Part shown: positions 45,801-54,655 of the stretch, one piece after another
Position numbering within the stretch: position 1 is the stretch's first letter
How the letters are laid out: each line of letters begins with the position of its first letter
Source: Malania oleifera
Lineage: Eukaryota; Streptophyta; Magnoliopsida; Santalales; Ximeniaceae
Assembly (NCBI RefSeq): GCF_029873635.1
Contig: NC_080422.1
Span: forward strand, 2,584,001-2,648,000
Reading direction: 5' to 3'
Length of the DNA stretch: 64,000 nucleotides
Program-made: the position numbers and the translations under genes
The notes under the pieces: model-generated
What the model was told of the DNA's origin: nothing
Seen by the model: the letters and a program-made list of their open reading frames with translations, nothing else
Databases searched by the model: none

Positions 45801-48800
45801 AAAATGTTTTGGAAATCATTGTAGACAAAGACCTAAAAGATGATATGGTGCATATTAAAAGAATATGGGATAGATTCATAAAAATCAAAATAGCTATAGG
45901 CCAAGAGATAATAAATGTTATTAGTGCGTACAACCCCCAACCAGGCTTAATAGAAAACCACAAAAGACAACTTTGGAAAGATATGAATAATAATATTATA
46001 CAAGGCATAGAGTCTAAAAAAACATTCATAGGAGCTTATTTGAATGGCCACATAGGAAAGGACAATAAAGTTTACGAGATGATGCATGGGGGACCATGGG
46101 TATGGAGATTAAATGAGTATGATGGTATGGTTTTAGATTTTTCCATGTCTTACGATCTTGTTATAATCAATACTTGCTTAAAGAAAAGATAAAAACACTT
46201 AATGACCTTCAAGGGTGGACAAAATAAAAGTCAAATAGATTTTTTTTGTTTAGTAGGAAGGGAGATCATTTATCTCGTAAGAATTGTAAAGTTATCCTAG
46301 GCGAAAAAGCTTGACTACACAACATAGAGTTATAGTATTAGATATTTGTGAAAAAGAAAAAAAAAATGTAAGAGAAACAGCAACATAAATCGATGCAAGA
46401 GGATTAGGTGGTGGAGTCTGAAGAGAGAAAATGAGAAAATATAGTAAAATTTGAAGATAAAATGATCAAAGACAATGAGTAGACAATAGAGAACAAGCTA
46501 GACATGAACACTCTATGAAATAGAATGGCTAATAGTGTTAAAAAGATGCAAAAGAGACTTTAGTTGAATCCAACAGAAGATTCTTGGGCAGCAAAGAATG
46601 CTAGTGGTGAGATCAAGATGTCCAAAAAACCGTAAGGGCAAAAAGAATCAGTTACAAACATGGCAAAAATATAGAAATATAGAAAACATTGAAAAAAATA
46701 AAGAGGCGAAAAAAACTATTGGTGAAGCTAAACATAGAGCTTATGATAATTTATAGTTTTATACACTAGACTACATTCAAAAGAAAAGGAAAGAGACATA
46801 TATAAATTGGCTAGAGCTAGATAAAGAAAGTGCAAGGATTTAGGCAACATAAAATGCATAAAAGATAAGAATGATAATGTCTGGGTAAAAGAAGAAGGCA
46901 TAAAAGGGAGGGGATGAAGACACTTTAATAAGTTGTTTAATGAAAACCAAGTTGAAAGCTTAAATTTACAAGTGACAAATGAGGAAAAGACTAAAATCTG
47001 CGATTTATTTGCAAAATTAGAGTCATTAAAGTTAAGATGGCCTTAAAAAAGATGAAAAATGGGAATTGTAAAGGATCAGATGACATCCTAATTGAAGCTT
47101 GGAAATGTCAAGAGGATAAAGAAAGTATATGGTCAACTAATCTATTCAACAATAAAAACCAAGAAAATGTAAAAAGAATGGAGAAAAACAAAACCGAGCC
47201 GGAAAAATCAGCCAACCATTTTTTGGTTCAATTTTAGCTTGGAATTTTTAATTTTTTCGGTTATTGGCTCAATTTTAGTTTAGCCCATTCAATAGCCACA
47301 ATTGACCGAACCAAACCGATCTAATATATTATAAATATATAAATAAATACATATTATAATATTATATAAAATTTTAGTAGTTTAATTTATAAAAAAAAAA
47401 TTGTATTGCGCTAAGATTGATGCTTAAATTTTAATATGAATATTTTAAATTTACATATTAATTATTATGAAAAAAAATATTATTAGCAGTGAATTCAAAA
47501 TAATAAATTATACTCAACGATTTCGGCTCATTTAATGGTTCGAGGGGTATCGCTCAATTAACCAGACCATGTGCATCCCTACTATATACAAAAACAAATG
47601 TGATATTCAAAACTGTAATTTACAAAACTAAACTTATGAGTCAAATGATGAAACTATGGAAAATGGTAACTGAACAAAGAATAAGATTGAAACGAGGGTC
47701 TCAGAGATCAATTTGGTCTTATGCCTGAGAGATCGACAACAAAATCTATTAATCTTCTAAGAAGGTTAATGGAAAAAGTGAAAAGAAAAGGGACTTGCAT
47801 ATAGTTTTTATCGACTTAGAGAAAGCATATAATAGAATACTTAAGAAAGTGCTTTGGTGGGTTCTAGAAAAGAAAAGGATTTGCAATAGGTATATTGACA
47901 TCATTAAGGATATGTATGAATTTATGATTGAGTAACAACTAGCATTAGGACTGCAAGTGGAGAGTCTAGAGAATTTCTAATCATAATAGGTGACACCAAA
48001 CTTCTACTTTGAACCATTATCTATTTGATTTAGGCATTAAATAAACTCACTGGGAATATCAAAGCCAGATCCCATGGTGTACGTTGTTCATAGATGATTT
48101 TGTTCTAATTGATGAAAATAGTAGCGGCTAGAATTTAAGTTACAACTTTAGAGAAAAACCTTAAAGACTGGAGTTTTTCGAATAAGTAGATGCAAAATTA
48201 AATAAATGAAATGTAATTTCAACCATGTAACAAGGAATATTGAAAATACAATTAAACTTGTCAATCAAGAAACCAACAACACTAGTAGATTTCAATATCT
48301 TGGATCTATTATGCAAGTGGAAGGAGAAATTGAAGAGCATGTAATACATAGAGTTAAAGCAAGTTGGGTAAAATGGAGGAGTGCTTCATGCATGCTCTGT
48401 GGTCGTCAAATACCATTGAAATTAAAAGGAAAGTTCTATAAGACCAGTGAGGAGGAACTAGTTATTGTTAATAGTGCTAGAAGAAGTAGGATAGGCCTAA
48501 AATAACTTGAAATAAGGTTGTGTGGAAAGATTTAATAGCTCTTAAGTTAGTTGAGGAAAATACCCTTGATCATGTGAATTAGCAAGAAATGATTCATATA
48601 ACTGACCCCACTTAGTGGTACTTAAGGCTTGTTGTTGTTGTTGCCATAATTCTCGCCTATTGTTTTCCTAGCAAAAATAATTAAAAACCCAATTCAAAAA
48701 AATAGCACGCATTGACTAAGTAACTTATTTCAAGCTAGGTCAAACAGCCAAAAGAAATAAGAAGTTGAAAAGATAATCAAAATCAATATAAATTTATTAG

Positions 48801-51800
48801 ACCCAAAATTATGAAACTATTTCTAAAATTAATTATCAAAATCGTCAATTATAAGGTTATATCATTATTCTAAAATTAAACCAAGAACATTAAAGATAAT
48901 GATCACAACAATAGTGCATAGTATGGCTTTGGACAAGTAAAAACAAAGTTCTGAAGAGATGATAAACACAATATATGAGGTTATTATATGGAATCTATAC
49001 ATATATAGGGTGGCTTTAGACTAGTGAAAACAAAAATTCCTGAAGAGATGATAAACACAATATAAAAGCATATTATATGGAATCTAAAAAAAAAGAAGCA
49101 GGCAGGGGAGAGAGAGAGAGAGAGAATAGCATACGTTTTAGCATTGTTTCTGTAATTCAACTAATAATTTGATTTCCACAAGATTGAATAAGCCTTAGGC
49201 TGTGCATGCACTCCATATCTATCTCTAGCAAATCCATACTCAAACTTATAAAATGCAGTGCAATTCAACCAGAATTTTGAGGATAAAATTGTTTATATTT
49301 TTAAAAAGTTTTATGATCAAAGGTAAAAGAAATCTTGCCTGGATGCAAAGCAATGGCGTGCGCACATGTTTTATATATTCTGAGCTATTTGAATTAGAGT
49401 AGTAATCATCCACCGACTGGTAACCAAATGTAGCTGCAAGGTTTTACCACGTCAAAGAACATGCTGTAAGCAGTTGACATTAATTAAAAACAAGGCAGCT
49501 TTTTATGTACAAAAAAATATATACCAACAGTTAATCCTTCATGAAATTCCCTAACAGACTTGCAATTTGCAGTCAGTGGTATATTGTAATCACCATCCAA
49601 GTCTTCAAAGAGGAGAGCGTGCCTGTAAAAACAAGAGAATCGCAAGACAATGTACATAGAGAAAGAAATTATTTAATACATAGAGAAAGAAATTCTTAAA
49701 GATAAATACATCTAAAGCAGAGATGAAATGAAATTTTTAAGCAATACTTCTTAAAAATTTTGCGGAGAGCACTTGCAAGAGATTTGTCATAAATGCAATT
49801 AATGCCCTTGCTGAATTCCTCATCTGCAACAACCACATCGAAAGGATTGCACAGGGACACAGCACCAGAAAGAGGGCAAGTATTAGAATCCTGCAGGAAT
49901 ATATAACAAGATAAAAATAAAACTAAATCCCAATTAGTAAAACAATACTATGCATTAAACCAAGGTCCAAGCTGGTGAATGAGGGAACGGGGGACAGGCA
50001 CTTTAAAAGAATGCAAACAAGGATGCAGGTATTTAGCCGAGCAAAAGCAAGACAAAAAGCCAAATACAAAGGAAGACGAGAGAGCATGGTCATTTAATTA
50101 TCCTACCTGACCCAAATATCGAACAAGAATATTTGCCCCAAGAGACCAACCAGCAGCATATAAATTGGCTTCTGGGTACCGAGCAGCAAGTTGTGCCACT
50201 ACTTCACGAAGATCGTCTGTATATCCAGCTGAATAGAACTGCATATCAGCAGTGTCATAGTATAAATCTTAATGTGCAAGTAAATGCCTTACAGTACTTG
50301 AACTACATATTTTGATAATTCCAGCAAGGAAAAAAATTGTAATAGTAAAGAACAACCACATTGATTTACATGAAATTACTATTGCCTATATTGTTTTGCA
50401 TTAAAGCATCACAACAGGTTAAAATTGGAATGGATGTCATCCTATATAGTTTATGTCATCATGGCAATGCCTGGCACTGCCATTGATTCTTGCTTGCAGC
50501 GAGCAATTGTCTTGATTCTTGTAAAACATGGGCTGCTTGTAAAACCTAGATCCAAATGTGTACCATGTGCTCCACATTAAAATTATTAAATTACAATGAA
50601 ATGTGACCAAAATCCATAATTCTCATAGACTTCTAAGATACCTTAGCAGTGACCACAGGGCTATCTGCACAGCCACGGCTGTTGAATACAACTACTCTCC
50701 ATCCATTACTGCTGGCTCTAACTAGCATATGCTTCACATAACGATCCCCACTCCCTCCAGCTAGACCCGGCTGCAACAATCAATCAACAGAACCATCTTT
50801 AACAATTACGTAGTTTAACACACAGCAAAAAAAACCCATCTCAGTAAATGTAGGATTCAAGCATAGTTGTCAAATCGAGATTTGAATCATGACACAAAAT
50901 TCCAATTTTGGAATTGAGAATCAAGAAACAAATTGAATCCTAAGATTCGGTCAAATTTCCAAAATCAATTCTAAATGGCATGCCTATATTGATATAGGAA
51001 CACCAAGAAAAATAGTAAAACACATTTAAATTTTAACAAGAAAAAAATCATATTTCATGTCTATGCTTTCCCTAAACAAATAAAAAGTAAGGGAATTTGT
51101 CAGGAAATATTACTAAAAAAATGAAGTTTATGCTGTTTAAGGGAAAGAACCAAGAGAAAGTAATGAAAACTGAAATATTAATAAGTAATTCTAATATTTT
51201 TCTTTTTTCCATTTTCATCTTTATTTCCCGCTGTTTCAGAGAAATCAAGCGGAGAGAATAATAATAACAGTGTTCAACCAGCTCTATTGATTACAATTGC
51301 ATAGTTTTAACTCAACCAGAAAACCTCTGTGTAGTCTATGATTACAATCTGGACTAACAATACGTGTGGATTGCGAGAAAATAGAGCAAAACATGGAATC
51401 TTATCACGGGTTATATTTACACTTTACACTTTACAGAGGCAGTTGCAAGGGTGTATAAGTAAATAAAATAATTTTATCCCCTTCTTCATTTCCTTTCCTT
51501 TTCCTCTGTTTCCGAGAAATCAAAAGGAGAGAATAGAAGAAATAGTGTTCAAAAACAGAAAGCAACATAAGTTGAAGTGAGAAGAACGCAGACCAATAGA
51601 ATGAGGATTGGAGAATCAGCCGGCAACCGGCGGAGGTCGCCGGAGACCCAATCGAGAGCGACAACGCCGTCATCGCTCATCCTAAGACACTCCCGCCGGT
51701 ACCGGACCTCCGGGAGAGACCGAAAGAGAGCTGCGAAGATCGTCTCAACGTGGCCGTTCCATCCGATCAAAGGAAACGGATCGTACGGTCGCTCCAGGGA

Positions 51801-52052
51801 ACTGAGAGCGGGGAGCAAGGAGTCCTGAGCTCCGCCGAAGACTTCGAGCGACGGATGGTGGTAGTGGCGGACCAGGGGTTTATCGAGCGGCAGGAGAGCG
51901 GCGGTATTGACTTGGACGGCGGAGGAGACGGTCTTCATGGGCGTGCGATTGGAAGCGGTTGGTAGTGGGAGAGGAGTAATCGAGCGGGGCAAGTGGCGGA
52001 AATGGCGGAAGGAGGGAAGGGGAGCGGCGGAACCCAGGGAGGCCGTCGCCAT
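29260..52052 (-). CDS. EMB8-like alpha/beta hydrolase, 8 exons, 456 aa
   Basis: Joining 51594-52052, 50642-50770, 50107-50238, 49748-49890, 49525-49622, 49339-49433, 29873-29926 and 29260-29520 (minus strand) gives 1371 bases with no internal stop. The product resembles the plant embryogenesis-associated EMB8 / bacterial YheT group of alpha/beta hydrolases (esterase or lipase-like; substrate unknown). The nucleophile elbow is GWSLG with Ser228. The likely acid is Asp356 in AANDPIAP and the likely histidine is His385 in GGHLGW. Residues 1-50 are rich in Ser, Ala, Pro and Arg with few acidic residues, which could be a plastid transit peptide (inferred). I start at ATG 52052, because the upstream in-frame codon at 52067 is GTG. 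The family usually has about 400 residues; here the C-terminus is extended and contains an in-frame repeat (LESGRS twice). All splice sites are GT-AG except the GC donor of intron 6. The intact frame suggests a working gene. Confidence 0.93.
29873..29926 (-). CDS. EMB8-like hydrolase exon 7 (acid)
   Basis: An 18-codon micro-exon: [18 protein letters not shown] (residues 353-370), with Asp356 as the likely catalytic acid. Acceptor CTGCAG, donor AAG then GTATGC. Without it, LLCIQ could not join ENPNC in the family order. Confidence 0.92.
29927..32059. other. Intronic sequence without genes
   Basis: AT-rich intron DNA. About 30105-30295 has inverted words (GGAATAGCTATTCC-like) suggesting a decayed MITE. 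(AAT)n lies at 30831-30864. From 31960 to 32059 is the first copy of a diverged ~100-bp tandem unit whose second copy is at about 33968-34065. Confidence 0.5.
30831..30864. repeat. (AAT)n microsatellite
   Basis: An ATA/AAT trinucleotide run of about eleven copies in intron 6. Confidence 0.93.
32060..33961 (+). mobile_element. Solo LTR (1.9 kb) in intron 6
   Basis: Starts TGTTGGCCCAACATGG and ends CTTTTCA, with exact target copies AAGAC at 32055-32059 and 33962-33966. No coding region. TATAAATA lies at 32847-32854, preceded by a cluster of GGCGACTGAC or GTCGACTGACT words (about 32560-32720). The end text CCCAATTCACCCCC resembles the 3' end of large copia LTRs, so a copia (SIRE-like) origin is likely but not certain. 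Antisense to the hydrolase gene. Confidence 0.85.
32560..32854 (+). promoter_or_regulatory. LTR promoter: CGACTGACT cluster and TATA box
   Basis: At least six copies of CGACTGAC or GTCGACT lie in 32560-32720, followed by TATAAATA at 32847-32854. Compare the GTCGACGA clusters of other LTRs in this window. Confidence 0.5.
34199..34789 (+). mobile_element. 591-bp element with ~50-bp inverted ends and a gag zinc-knuckle fragment
   Basis: Exact target copies GGCTC flank it (34194-34198, 34790-34794). It starts TGTTAGGATTCCC and ends GGGAATCCTAACA; about 50 bp at each end are inverted copies. The inside encodes, with one stop, [12 protein letters not shown] then [20 protein letters not shown] (about 34575-34675), which resembles the CCHC knuckle of gypsy Gag. 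A run of 28 C lies at 34513-34540. TG/CA ends and a 5-bp target copy indicate retroviral-type integration, but LTRs in direct orientation are not seen. Confidence 0.7.
34513..34540. repeat. Poly-C run of 28
   Basis: An uninterrupted C homopolymer inside the 591-bp element. Long C runs are rare in plant DNA, and part of the length could be sequencing or assembly error. Confidence 0.9.
35381..36218. other. Intronic sequence without genes
   Basis: No conserved coding region, RNA gene or clear repeat ends found. It lies between the GGCTCG-rich repeat and the duplicated copia flank. Confidence 0.5.
36654..36832 (+). repeat. copia LTR A (5')
   Basis: A 179-bp LTR with TATAAATAGAG near 36771-36781, followed by a tRNA-Met-like primer site (TAGTATCAGAGC) at 36833. 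Confidence 0.88.
37516..38990 (+). pseudogene. copia protease, pre-integrase and integrase, unit 1
   Basis: [20 protein letters not shown] (Gag C-terminal part), then a protease whose active site reads NSAGTNRMT where DSGA is expected, and [20 protein letters not shown]. Pre-integrase and zinc region: [16 protein letters not shown] and [14 protein letters not shown]. Integrase core: [19 protein letters not shown] and [34 protein letters not shown] and [14 protein letters not shown] follow. Frame changes occur near 38000, 38290, 38560 and 38680. Confidence 0.88.
39100..39565 (+). pseudogene. copia RT start, truncated by the duplication
   Basis: Frames give the linker and the first part of [22 protein letters not shown] then CPVVKGYTQ. 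There the sequence switches at 39566 to duplicated flank. The rest of RT is found only after unit 2. Confidence 0.75.
40001..40171 (+). repeat. copia LTR B (duplicate)
   Basis: A copy of LTR A with the same ACATT upstream (39996-40000) and a primer-like TGGTATTAAAGC after it. It arose by duplication rather than by a separate insertion, because 435 bp of flank is also copied. Confidence 0.85.
40863..42840 (+). pseudogene. copia protease to integrase, unit 2
   Basis: A second copy of the region at 37516-39490: [20 protein letters not shown], protease site DSIGTNHMT, then integrase fragments with many stops (around 41230-41900), [20 protein letters not shown] and [12 protein letters not shown]. 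More degraded than unit 1, with a deletion near 41810. Confidence 0.82.
42841..43977 (+). pseudogene. copia RT and RNase H
   Basis: Broken frames contain the RT pieces [20 protein letters not shown] and [11 protein letters not shown] (about 42930-43015), and a decayed VDDIV-type catalytic region near 43137-43152. The RNase H part follows: [39 protein letters not shown] and [20 protein letters not shown] (about 43685-43805). RNase H reaches [14 protein letters not shown] near 43950. Confidence 0.82.
43978..44054 (+). repeat. 77-bp near-perfect foldback before the copia polypurine tract
   Basis: The left arm (43978-44009) and right arm (44022-44054) are complementary over about 32 bp, with a single-base bulge and a loop of about 12 bp. 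Part of the arm is AACAAGCTAGGAGCATAT. It lies between the RNase H end and the polypurine tract (ACTTGAGAGGGAG, 44063-44075). It looks like an inverted duplication made during DNA synthesis. Confidence 0.9.
44076..44246 (+). repeat. copia LTR C (3')
   Basis: A 171-bp LTR preceded by a polypurine tract and followed by target copy ACATT at 44247-44251. Its end TTCAACA keeps the CA that LTR A and B have lost. Confidence 0.88.
44247..44990. other. Intronic sequence with imperfect tandem repeats
   Basis: About 44640-44965 holds diverged tandem units of about 100 bp built from ACACCAAGAAGTTCC, ATACCAAAGT and GCAGTAGCAGTAG words, with a short (GTAGCA)n run at 44891-44925. The rest shows no gene. 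44979-44990 is the left target copy of the LINE. Confidence 0.65.
45682..48505 (+). pseudogene. LINE endonuclease and reverse transcriptase, broken
   Basis: Endonuclease: [18 protein letters not shown] (LQETKW has the catalytic Glu), [20 protein letters not shown], then [10 protein letters not shown] where the usual GDLNGH Asp is replaced, and [12 protein letters not shown] (45690-46190). [22 protein letters not shown] (47037), then after a MITE LEKAYN-like text near 47820 and [15 protein letters not shown] (FIDD, about 48070-48115), and [20 protein letters not shown] (about 48285). It ends around [20 protein letters not shown] and KGKFYKT. Multiple stops and frame shifts. Confidence 0.88.
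47185..47582. mobile_element. Nested MITE-like insertion in the LINE
   Basis: AT-rich non-LINE sequence interrupts RT between ..VKRMEKN and TYIQKQM-like codons. Its ends include aaaaccgagccggaaaaatc on the left and accatgtgcatcccta on the right; the latter is a common terminal word of plant MITEs (reading TAGGGATGCACATGG). Exact edges and target copy are uncertain. Confidence 0.5.
48655..49338. other. Intron 6 sequence near the donor
   Basis: AT-rich with no gene. A local direct repeat (about 48945-48985 and 49035-49080) shares TGAAGAGATGATAAACACAATAT. A short GA tract is at 49110-49126. The GC donor is at 49338-49337. Confidence 0.6.
49339..49433 (-). CDS. EMB8-like hydrolase exon 6
   Basis: Completes Ala321, then [20 protein letters not shown] to RTPLLCIQ (residues 322-352). 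Acceptor TTGCAG. The donor reads CAG then GCAAGA, a GC donor with otherwise good consensus. The next coding exon is 19.4 kb away. Confidence 0.9.
49525..49622 (-). CDS. EMB8-like hydrolase exon 5
   Basis: Completes Lys288, then [20 protein letters not shown] to FHEGLTV (residues 289-320) plus one base. Acceptor TTACAG, donor GTTG then GTATAT. Confidence 0.92.
49748..49890 (-). CDS. EMB8-like hydrolase exon 4
   Basis: Codes residues 241-287 plus two bases of codon 288: [20 protein letters not shown] to [19 protein letters not shown] sequence is a family signature. Acceptor CTGCAG, donor AAGAA then GTATTG. Confidence 0.92.
50107..50238 (-). CDS. EMB8-like hydrolase exon 3 (nucleophile)
   Basis: Codes residues 197-240, [16 protein letters not shown] to NILVRYLGQ, including AAGWSLGAN with the nucleophile Ser228. 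Acceptor ATGCAG, donor CAG then GTAGGA. Phase 0 at both ends. Confidence 0.93.
50642..50770 (-). CDS. EMB8-like hydrolase exon 2
   Basis: Codes residues 154-196, [20 protein letters not shown] to [13 protein letters not shown]. It carries the oxyanion-side PGLxGG loop and the NSRGC motif typical of this family. Acceptor TTGCAG, donor AAG then GTATCT. Both ends are phase 0. Confidence 0.93.
51594..52052 (-). CDS. EMB8-like hydrolase exon 1
   Basis: Codes residues 1-153: [15 protein letters not shown] to [11 protein letters not shown]. It contains the family block [20 protein letters not shown] and a [17 protein letters not shown] stretch. The donor is CTATTG then GTCTGC at 51593, phase 0. It is strongly GC-rich compared with everything around it. 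Confidence 0.93.
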
Positions 52053-52195
52053 TAGCGGCGGACGCACGGGTGAGAACGTAAGGGAAGAAGCGCGTTCTTC
52101 CCCAACGCCGCCGCCGGATCGGTTTGGGACCTCAACGGCTCGTCTTGTGACCGCAACAGCGAACTAGAGCTACTCAAATTAGTTTTAAGCTTACC

Positions 52196-52240
52196 CATTT
52201 ATATTTGTAATAAAAATTAGTCGTGGGCACGTAATACGTG
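52196..52240 (-). promoter_or_regulatory. Candidate promoter of the hydrolase gene
   Basis: On the minus strand ATATAAAT (52196-52204) lies about 145 bp upstream of the ATG. About 24 bp further upstream is CACGTATTACGTG (52228-52240), an inverted pair of ACGT cores such as bZIP or bHLH factors bind. Both are visible in sequence; function is inferred. Confidence 0.45.
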
Positions 52241-54111
52241 AATGCTTCACGATTTTTAATTTTAAAAAAATAAAATATTTAAAAATAATTAAAAATTAAG
52301 AATAAATATTTTAAAATAATTATACGCAATTATAAAAAAATTTTAAAATAATTATGAATAGTTATAGTGACATAATTATAAAAATAATTTAAATAGATAT
52401 GGGTAATTATAGCAGTACTTTAAAATAATTATAAGAATTAATTCTATATTTTTTTATAAAAAACATGGAAACTTCTTTTGTACCATTAGATTAGAAGAGA
52501 TTATAAATAAATAAAAAGTCATAAACGAGATCATTTTTAAATTTTTTAATAATTTTACCAAAAAAATTAACAAGTTTAATCCCATATTTTAAGTAAAATT
52601 CACACATTTATTCATTTTATTTTTAAGGATAGAATAAAAAAAATTAAAGACCTGTTTAATTGTGAAAAAAAAAGTTATTTTTTTTATTTTTAAATTTTTT
52701 AAACAAATATAAAACATCATGTTTATTATTTTTATAAAAATATATACGAGGAATTTATGAATAATAATAAATATTTTTTTAAGTTTTTTATAATCATAAA
52801 AATTAAAAAATAATAATAATAAGGTGACATTTTTGTATTTCACAAAAATAGGACTTAAGTATAAAAATAATAACATTAATTTTTGTTTACTGGATTTAGT
52901 AAAAAAATACTCAATATTTTTTTTATTATAGGGATTATTTTTTATTTTTAAGTTTTATCCTATCACCAACAATTGTTCAGAGTTAAAAAAGTATAAATGA
53001 CAATACTCGAATATTAAAATATTAATATATATTTTTTTTGGGAAGTTATTACTTGTGATAGACCAAAAAAAAGTTAATTATCGCTACATTATTCTTATGC
53101 ACCTGCAGTAATTTTCCATGTTTTGATCCTGGCTCAAGATGAATATTGACAATATAATTAATTCATGCAAATCTAAAAGAAATGGTGTTTACAACTGCCG
53201 ATAGGTGAACAACGCGTAAAAACCTGCTCTTAAAAGAAAAACAACCGGGAAATAGCTATTAATACCCAAAGAAGGGAATGATAGCACATGCAAGCAAGAC
53301 GGGTTCATTTTGAAAAGTTGACTTTCAATTTTCTTGTAAGCATCCATCCATGAAAAATAGTATTTTTGAGCCAAAAAAATCTATGAAAATATCAATTAAA
53401 ATTTATTATCATAGTATAATAATACATCAAATCATCTCAAGTTCAAAGTTAATATCAAATAACATTTAACTTATAATTTTGAGGTACTGTTTAGTTCAAA
53501 TTTGGAATTGGAATCTACTCAATTTAGAAATAAAATATCAAATTTCTCTCTCATGTTTGGTTCAGCACAAAATCGAAATGGAATAGCATTATAGTATTTC
53601 GTGTACATATACAAGAATAAGAAATTAGTCTAATTCATCAATTGACATTATAGTTTAAAAGAATTACTCAACTATTTTAATACGAAACAATAATGTTTTA
53701 AACAAATAATATTTATTTTATTAAATTATAAAATAAATAATTTTAAAAATTTATTTTGACAATTATCTAGTTGATTATACATTGCATACTATATTTTACG
53801 ATATTTTTTATTATTAGTATTTTATTTTAACTATAGAATGAAAATTAGATTTATTTTATATTTAATAATTGCTAAACTTTAATATATAATTTATCACAGG
53901 TAAATAAAAATTTCATATATTACAATATTATGACACAATTCATTATTTAATATAAAACAATAATATTATAAAACAATAACCATAGCATTGTATTTTATTA
54001 CATTATTTAATTTTATTATATTAATATTTTATCTAATTTTAAGAGTACATATAATATAATAAATAAATAATCATGTTGAAATTATATCATAATATTTTAT
54101 AATTTGATATT
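52241..54111. other. AT-rich intergenic DNA upstream of the hydrolase gene
   Basis: Very AT-rich, with homopolymer runs and no domain-bearing frame. About 53490-53640 has text like a decayed MITE (ggtactgtttagttcaaat, gtttggttcagcac). No RNA gene seen. Confidence 0.55.
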
Positions 54112-54372
54112 ATAAAGGAGGAACAACTCGGATGTTATGAACACTTGCAGCATAGGCCACATAGTGCACCAATAAGGAAAAGTGAGTTAGTTGTTGTGGG
54201 GACAGTAGAAATGGTAAGAAAAGATTTAAAATAACTTTGGAGGAGATAGTAAGTAAGGATTTAGTATTCCTGAATCTTTCAAAAGAAATGGTTCATGATG
54301 GCATAAATTTGAGGAAAATGACTCATATAATCGACCCTACCTAGTGGGACTTAATTTTATTATTGTTGTATT
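54112..54372 (+). mobile_element. RTE LINE 3' tail fragment
   Basis: About 260 bp matching the last part of the LINEs at 6337-11090 and 44991-48642: the CATAGGCCACATAGTGCACC region, then ATAATCGACCCTACCTAGTGGG and a degenerate TTATTATTGTTG tail. 5'-truncated. Confidence 0.8.
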
Positions 54373-54655
54373 CTAAAATGATATTTAATTTTTTTTTATT
54401 TAATAGTATCTTGAACGAACCTAAATATCCAATAATTTAACTTTAACTCTATGAAAAAAAAAACTTAAAAATTAAACATTAATAAGTTACGAAAAAAATA
54501 CGTATCACAATTTTTTCCAAATATGAAATTAGCACTTGGGAGTGTGACAACACATCAATATGTAAATTTATGCAATTAATTAGCAAAATATATATTTAAA
54601 ATTTTTTTGGGGATGAATCTCAAAAACTAATTAAAAATAAGTTAATATTTTTATA

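Larger units (their letters stand above)
44991..48642 (+). mobile_element. Full-length RTE LINE in intron 6
   Basis: A 12-bp direct repeat GCCATAATTCTC flanks it exactly (44979-44990 and 48643-48654). The 3' end reads ACTGACCCCACTTAGTGGTA then CTTGTTGTTGTTGTT, the RTE tail. Total is 3652 bp including a nested MITE of about 0.4 kb, leaving about 3.25 kb, the usual size of plant RTE LINEs. The first about 630 bp would be the 5' UTR. Antisense to the hydrolase gene. Frames are broken, so it is inactive. Confidence 0.85.
29927..49338 (-). other. Intron 6 of the hydrolase gene, 19,412 bp, GC-AG
   Basis: The intron starts GCAAGA at 49338 and ends CTGCAG at 29927 (minus strand). It contains a solo LTR (32060-33961), a 591-bp gag-bearing element (34199-34789), a duplicated copia element (36654-44246) and a full-length RTE LINE (44991-48642). 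The solo LTR, the copia element and the LINE are on the plus strand, antisense to the gene. The other six introns together total about 2 kb. Confidence 0.88.

Noticed and set aside
45509..46029. Minus-strand ORF 45607-46029, hydrophobic, membrane-protein-like
   Set aside because: It is the reverse strand of the LINE endonuclease frame at 45682-46192.
52053..52067. Hydrolase start 15 bases further upstream
   Set aside because: The codon at 52067 is GTG, not ATG. The first in-frame ATG is at 52052, and it is followed by a transit-peptide-like stretch.
51577..52167. Plus-strand ORFs (51577-51828, 51750-51965, 51907-52167)
   Set aside because: They are antisense shadows of the GC-rich first exon of the hydrolase; they have no domain.
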